Positions 61,514 through 64,000 of a DNA stretch of 64,000 bases are shown one piece after another. A program made the translations under genes and the position numbers. This stretch comes from Paraclostridium sordellii (GTDB lineage Bacteria > Bacillota > Clostridia > Peptostreptococcales > Peptostreptococcaceae), in contig NZ_LN679998.1 in NCBI RefSeq assembly GCF_000953675.1, positions 2,187,268 to 2,251,267 on the forward strand, written 5' to 3'. The notes under the pieces were generated by a model. It was not told where the DNA came from. It did not search any database and saw only the letters and a program-made list of their open reading frames with translations. Every line of letters starts with the position of its first letter. The first letter of the stretch is position 1.

Positions 61514-61832
61514 GTCTTACTCCCTTCAATCTGTTAAATACATTCCATTATAACATATTTTGATATGTAAATGATATAGATTTAATTTGTACAATTAATA
61601 AGTTTATTAATAATATTGCTTAATACTTTTATTGCTATTTTATATTCATACAATCTATTTCAATAACAGTGCATATTGTGCTTTTGTTTTGAGTTAACAT
61701 TGTAAAAAATGCTTTAACAATTGCAAAAAATGCTGTAGTATATATAGTATAATACACTTATATATATTTGAGGTATATTTAATTGTATATATTTAAATTG
61801 TTTTATAATAATAAGATGGAAGGTTGTACTTT
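61514..61832. promoter_or_regulatory. Divergent control region with AraC-type direct repeats
   Basis: This 319-base gap holds TGTAAAAAATGCTTTA (61701-61716) and TGCAAAAAATGCTGTA (61722-61737), direct repeats 21 bp apart, as expected for an AraC-family dimer bound on one DNA face. TATAAT for the rightward gene is at 61748-61753, so the repeats lie at -35 and upstream. Confidence 0.6.
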
Positions 61833-62717
61833 ATGAACATAAATAAAGAAAATATATATAAATCAGGATACTTAAATGATAATTTTAAAATATTTCATAT
61901 TAAAGATATGAAAAACATTGAATTTGATTATCATCATCATGACTTTAATAAAATTACAATCTTAATATCTGGAGATGTAGACTATTTAGTTGAAGGAAAA
62001 TCTTATAAATTAAAGCCTTGGGATATTTTATTTGTAAGTAATACAGAAGTACATAAACCAATTATAAATCCTAATAAGTACTACGAAAGAATTGTCATAT
62101 GGATTAATCCTGAGTATATAGAAAAACATAATATTTATGGAGATGATTTGTTTACTTGCTTTAACTTATCCTCTCAAAGTAAATCAAACTTACTTAGACT
62201 AAATAAATCTGATTTAGAAAATGTTAAGAATTTATTATTTAAAATTAAAAGTGCTGATAAATCTGATGATTTTGGCCATGTTATACTAAAAAATTCTTTG
62301 TTTATTCAATTTATGGTATTAATTAATAGATTATTTCTGAAAAATGAAAGTGATTCTTATGATGTTGAATATGATGAAACTATCCAACATATTTTTAACT
62401 TTATAAATGATAACTTAAATAAAGACTTGTCAATAGATACTATTGCTAATACATTTTTTATGAGTAAATATTACTTAATGCGTAAGTTTAAATCCCAAAC
62501 AGGAAGTTCACTTCATAGTTATATAGTCCAAAAAAGACTTATTTATGCAAAATCCCTTATAAAAAAGGGGTATCTTATGAGCGATGCATGTATAGAATGT
62601 GGATTTAAAGATTATTCAAGTTTTGTTAGAGCTTTTAAAAAAGCTTATGGGGTGTCTCCAAAACATTATTTAGATAGAATTGTGGAATTTGAACAAAGTC
62701 CATTTGATATAGAGTAA
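61833..62717 (+). CDS. AraC-family transcription regulator
   Basis: 294 residues from ATG 61833, nine bases after GGAAGG; a TTG three codons upstream directly abuts that site and is not usable. An N-terminal cupin (FDYHHHDFNKITILISGDVD, LKPWDILFVSNTEVHKPI) and two C-terminal helix-turn-helix motifs (LSIDTIANTFFMSKYYLMRK, GYLMSDACIECGFKDYSSFV, KKAYGVSPKHYL) are complete. It probably senses a substrate of the divergent MFS transporter. Confidence 0.92.
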   Translation: MNINKENIYKSGYLNDNFKIFHIKDMKNIEFDYHHHDFNKITILISGDVDYLVEGKSYKLKPWDILFVSNTEVHKPIINPNKYYERIVIWINPEYIEKHNIYGDDLFTCFNLSSQSKSNLLRLNKSDLENVKNLLFKIKSADKSDDFGHVILKNSLFIQFMVLINRLFLKNESDSYDVEYDETIQHIFNFINDNLNKDLSIDTIANTFFMSKYYLMRKFKSQTGSSLHSYIVQKRLIYAKSLIKKGYLMSDACIECGFKDYSSFVRAFKKAYGVSPKHYLDRIVEFEQSPFDIE

Positions 62718-62751
62718 AAAATGCTTAAGTAAAAATCTTAAGCATTTTTTT
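62716..62751. terminator. Bidirectional terminator
   Basis: AAAAAATGCTTAAG / CTTAAGCATTTTTTT with a 7-base loop, between the convergent AraC and SH3b protein genes. Confidence 0.85.
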
Positions 62752-62774
62752 ATTTTACTTTTAATATATATTTT

Positions 62775-64000
62775 TTACCCTACTTTTATAAAATCTCCTG
62801 ATACATATCCATATGTACCATTATATTTTATTTTATGCCATCCATTTTGACTTTCTACTATCTCTACCTTTGCTCCATTTGATAATGTTCCTATTTTTGA
62901 GTAATTTGATCCATATCCACTTCTTACGTTTAATGTTGTTGCATTAACAGTACCAATTTTATTAATTGAAGATATACCATTATCTGATTTACTTACAAAT
63001 TGTCCTGATATATATCCATATGTACCATTATATTTTATTTTATACCATCCATTTTGACTTTCTACTACCTCTACCTTTGCTCCATTTGTTAGTGTTCCTG
63101 TTACAAAATGATTTGTTCCATATCCACTTCTTACATTCAATCTATCTGCTGTTATTGTTCCTATAAACATAACGTTAGATTCTTGTGGATTTGAATCTGG
63201 TCTTACATCTGGCTTACTTTCTCCACCTACTTTTACGTAATCTCCTGATACATATCCATATCCACCGTTATATTTTATCTTATACCATCCATTTTGACTT
63301 TCTACTATTTCTACTTTTGACCCATTTGTTAATGTTCCTATTTTTGAGTAATTTGCTCCATACCCACTTCTTACATTTAATGTTGTTGCATTTACTACTC
63401 CTGTATTCCTAACTATTGGCTCTTCTGGCTTTATATCTGGCTTACTTTCTCCATCTACTTTTACATAATCTCCTGATGCATATCCATATCCACCGTTATA
63501 TTTTATCTTATACCATCCATTTTGACTTTCTACTATTTCTACTTTTGTTCCATTTATTAATGTTCCTATTTTTGAGTAATTTGCTCCATACCCACTTCTT
63601 ACATTTAATGTTGTTGCATTTACTACTCCTGTATTTTTAACTGTTGGCTCTTCTGGTTTTACATCTGGCTTACTTTGTTCATCTATTTTTACATAATCTC
63701 CTGATACATATCCATATCCACTGTTATATTTTACCTTATACCATCCATTTTGACTTTCTACTATTTCTACTTTCGACCCATTTGTTAATGTTCCTATTTT
63801 TGAGTAATTTGCTCCATACCCACTTCTTACATTTAATGTTGTTGCATTTACTACTCCTGTATTTTTAACTGTTGGCTCTTCTGGTTTTACATCTGGCTTA
63901 CTTTCTCCACCTACTTTTACATAATCTCCTGATACATATCCATATCCACCGTTATATTTTATCTTATACCATCCATTTTGACTTTCTACTATTTCTACTT
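62775..64000 (-). CDS. Cell-wall-binding protein with tandem SH3b repeats (partial)
   Basis: The minus-strand frame is open from its stop at 62775 to the right edge, at least 408 residues; the M at 63170 is internal, since the frame continues upstream through the linker PDVRPDSNPQESNV. Six SH3b units are seen (the sixth cut by the edge), each with LNVRSGYG, GTLTNGAKVEIVESQNG and WYKIKYNGTYGY, joined by linkers of the type VKVGGESKPDV. These bind peptidoglycan. The N-terminus beyond the window probably carries a signal peptide and perhaps a hydrolase domain. The most C-terminal two units lack the long linker. Confidence 0.9.
   Translation of the reverse strand, partial: VEIVESQNGWYKIKYNGGYGYVSGDYVKVGGESKPDVKPEEPTVKNTGVVNATTLNVRSGYGANYSKIGTLTNGSKVEIVESQNGWYKVKYNSGYGYVSGDYVKIDEQSKPDVKPEEPTVKNTGVVNATTLNVRSGYGANYSKIGTLINGTKVEIVESQNGWYKIKYNGGYGYASGDYVKVDGESKPDIKPEEPIVRNTGVVNATTLNVRSGYGANYSKIGTLTNGSKVEIVESQNGWYKIKYNGGYGYVSGDYVKVGGESKPDVRPDSNPQESNVMFIGTITADRLNVRSGYGTNHFVTGTLTNGAKVEVVESQNGWYKIKYNGTYGYISGQFVSKSDNGISSINKIGTVNATTLNVRSGYGSNYSKIGTLSNGAKVEIVESQNGWHKIKYNGTYGYVSGDFIKVG
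62800..64000 (-). repeat. SH3b-encoding tandem DNA repeats
   Basis: The phrase CCATTTTGACTTTCTACT recurs at about 62842, 63051, 63291, 63519, 63746 and 63971. The inner units are 225-228 bp and almost identical at the DNA level; the outer ones are 209-240 bp and more divergent. This pattern indicates recent copying of inner units. Confidence 0.8.

Noticed and set aside
63185..63868. Plus-strand Leu/His-rich frames
   Set aside because: They are shadows of the SH3b repeats on the minus strand and have no ribosome binding sites.

Overview
AT-rich DNA of a low-GC, spore-forming, anaerobic Firmicute. The gene content points to the Peptostreptococcaceae (Clostridioides / Paraclostridium / Paeniclostridium / Romboutsia type): the block mutS-mutL-miaA-hfq, NfnAB, rubrerythrin, a Cys/His/Tyr-rich coat-like protein, and a trans-4-hydroxy-L-proline dehydratase operon with its own proC. 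The genus is inferred; no rRNA is present.

Region 1 (1 to about 33,950) is most of a siphovirus prophage of HK97 type, cut by the left window edge. Reading leftward on the minus strand: terminases, portal, ClpP-like head protease, major capsid, connectors, tail genes, tape measure, Dit, tail-associated protein and a receptor-binding/baseplate protein. Lysis genes would lie further left. Upstream of the late genes are an HNH nuclease, a gene-poor stretch (18.35-19.28 kb) with four tandem promoter-hairpin units that look like small RNA genes, a tRNA, an ArpU-type late regulator, a RusA remnant and a secreted moron-like protein on the opposite strand. The early module holds a replication protein with iteron-like repeats, RecT and a YqaJ nuclease. 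The switch region holds Cro/CI-like proteins with three operators, a Rha-KilAC antirepressor, an excisionase-like protein and a Cas2-fold-like protein. Between the switch and the integrase is accessory cargo: a Kiwa-like defence pair (KwaB, KwaA) and a FliA-like sigma factor. The same promoter-like motif precedes the sigma gene, the Kiwa pair and each putative small RNA.

Region 2 (about 34.0-49.2 kb) is chromosomal: an AbgT-type transporter, Mrp ATPase, an OLD-like ATPase with a separate TOPRIM partner whose start codon sits in a 29-bp perfect inverted repeat, then hfq, miaA, mutL and mutS. In mutL an in-frame UGA replaces the conserved Cys of the CPHGRP endonuclease motif, and the frame continues to a normal end. 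Next come a coat-like protein and an oligopeptide-binding lipoprotein whose two halves are in circularly permuted order, then an amidohydrolase and a rubrerythrin.

Region 3 (49.2-64.0 kb) holds a Nudix hydrolase, NfnAB, miaB, a DUF421/DUF4363 pair, and the hydroxyproline operon (XRE-cupin regulator, glycyl-radical activase, HypD, ProC). HypD makes pyrroline-5-carboxylate and ProC reduces it to proline, the electron acceptor of Stickland fermentation. An MFS transporter diverges from an AraC regulator. The right edge cuts a secreted-type protein made of repeated SH3b domains.
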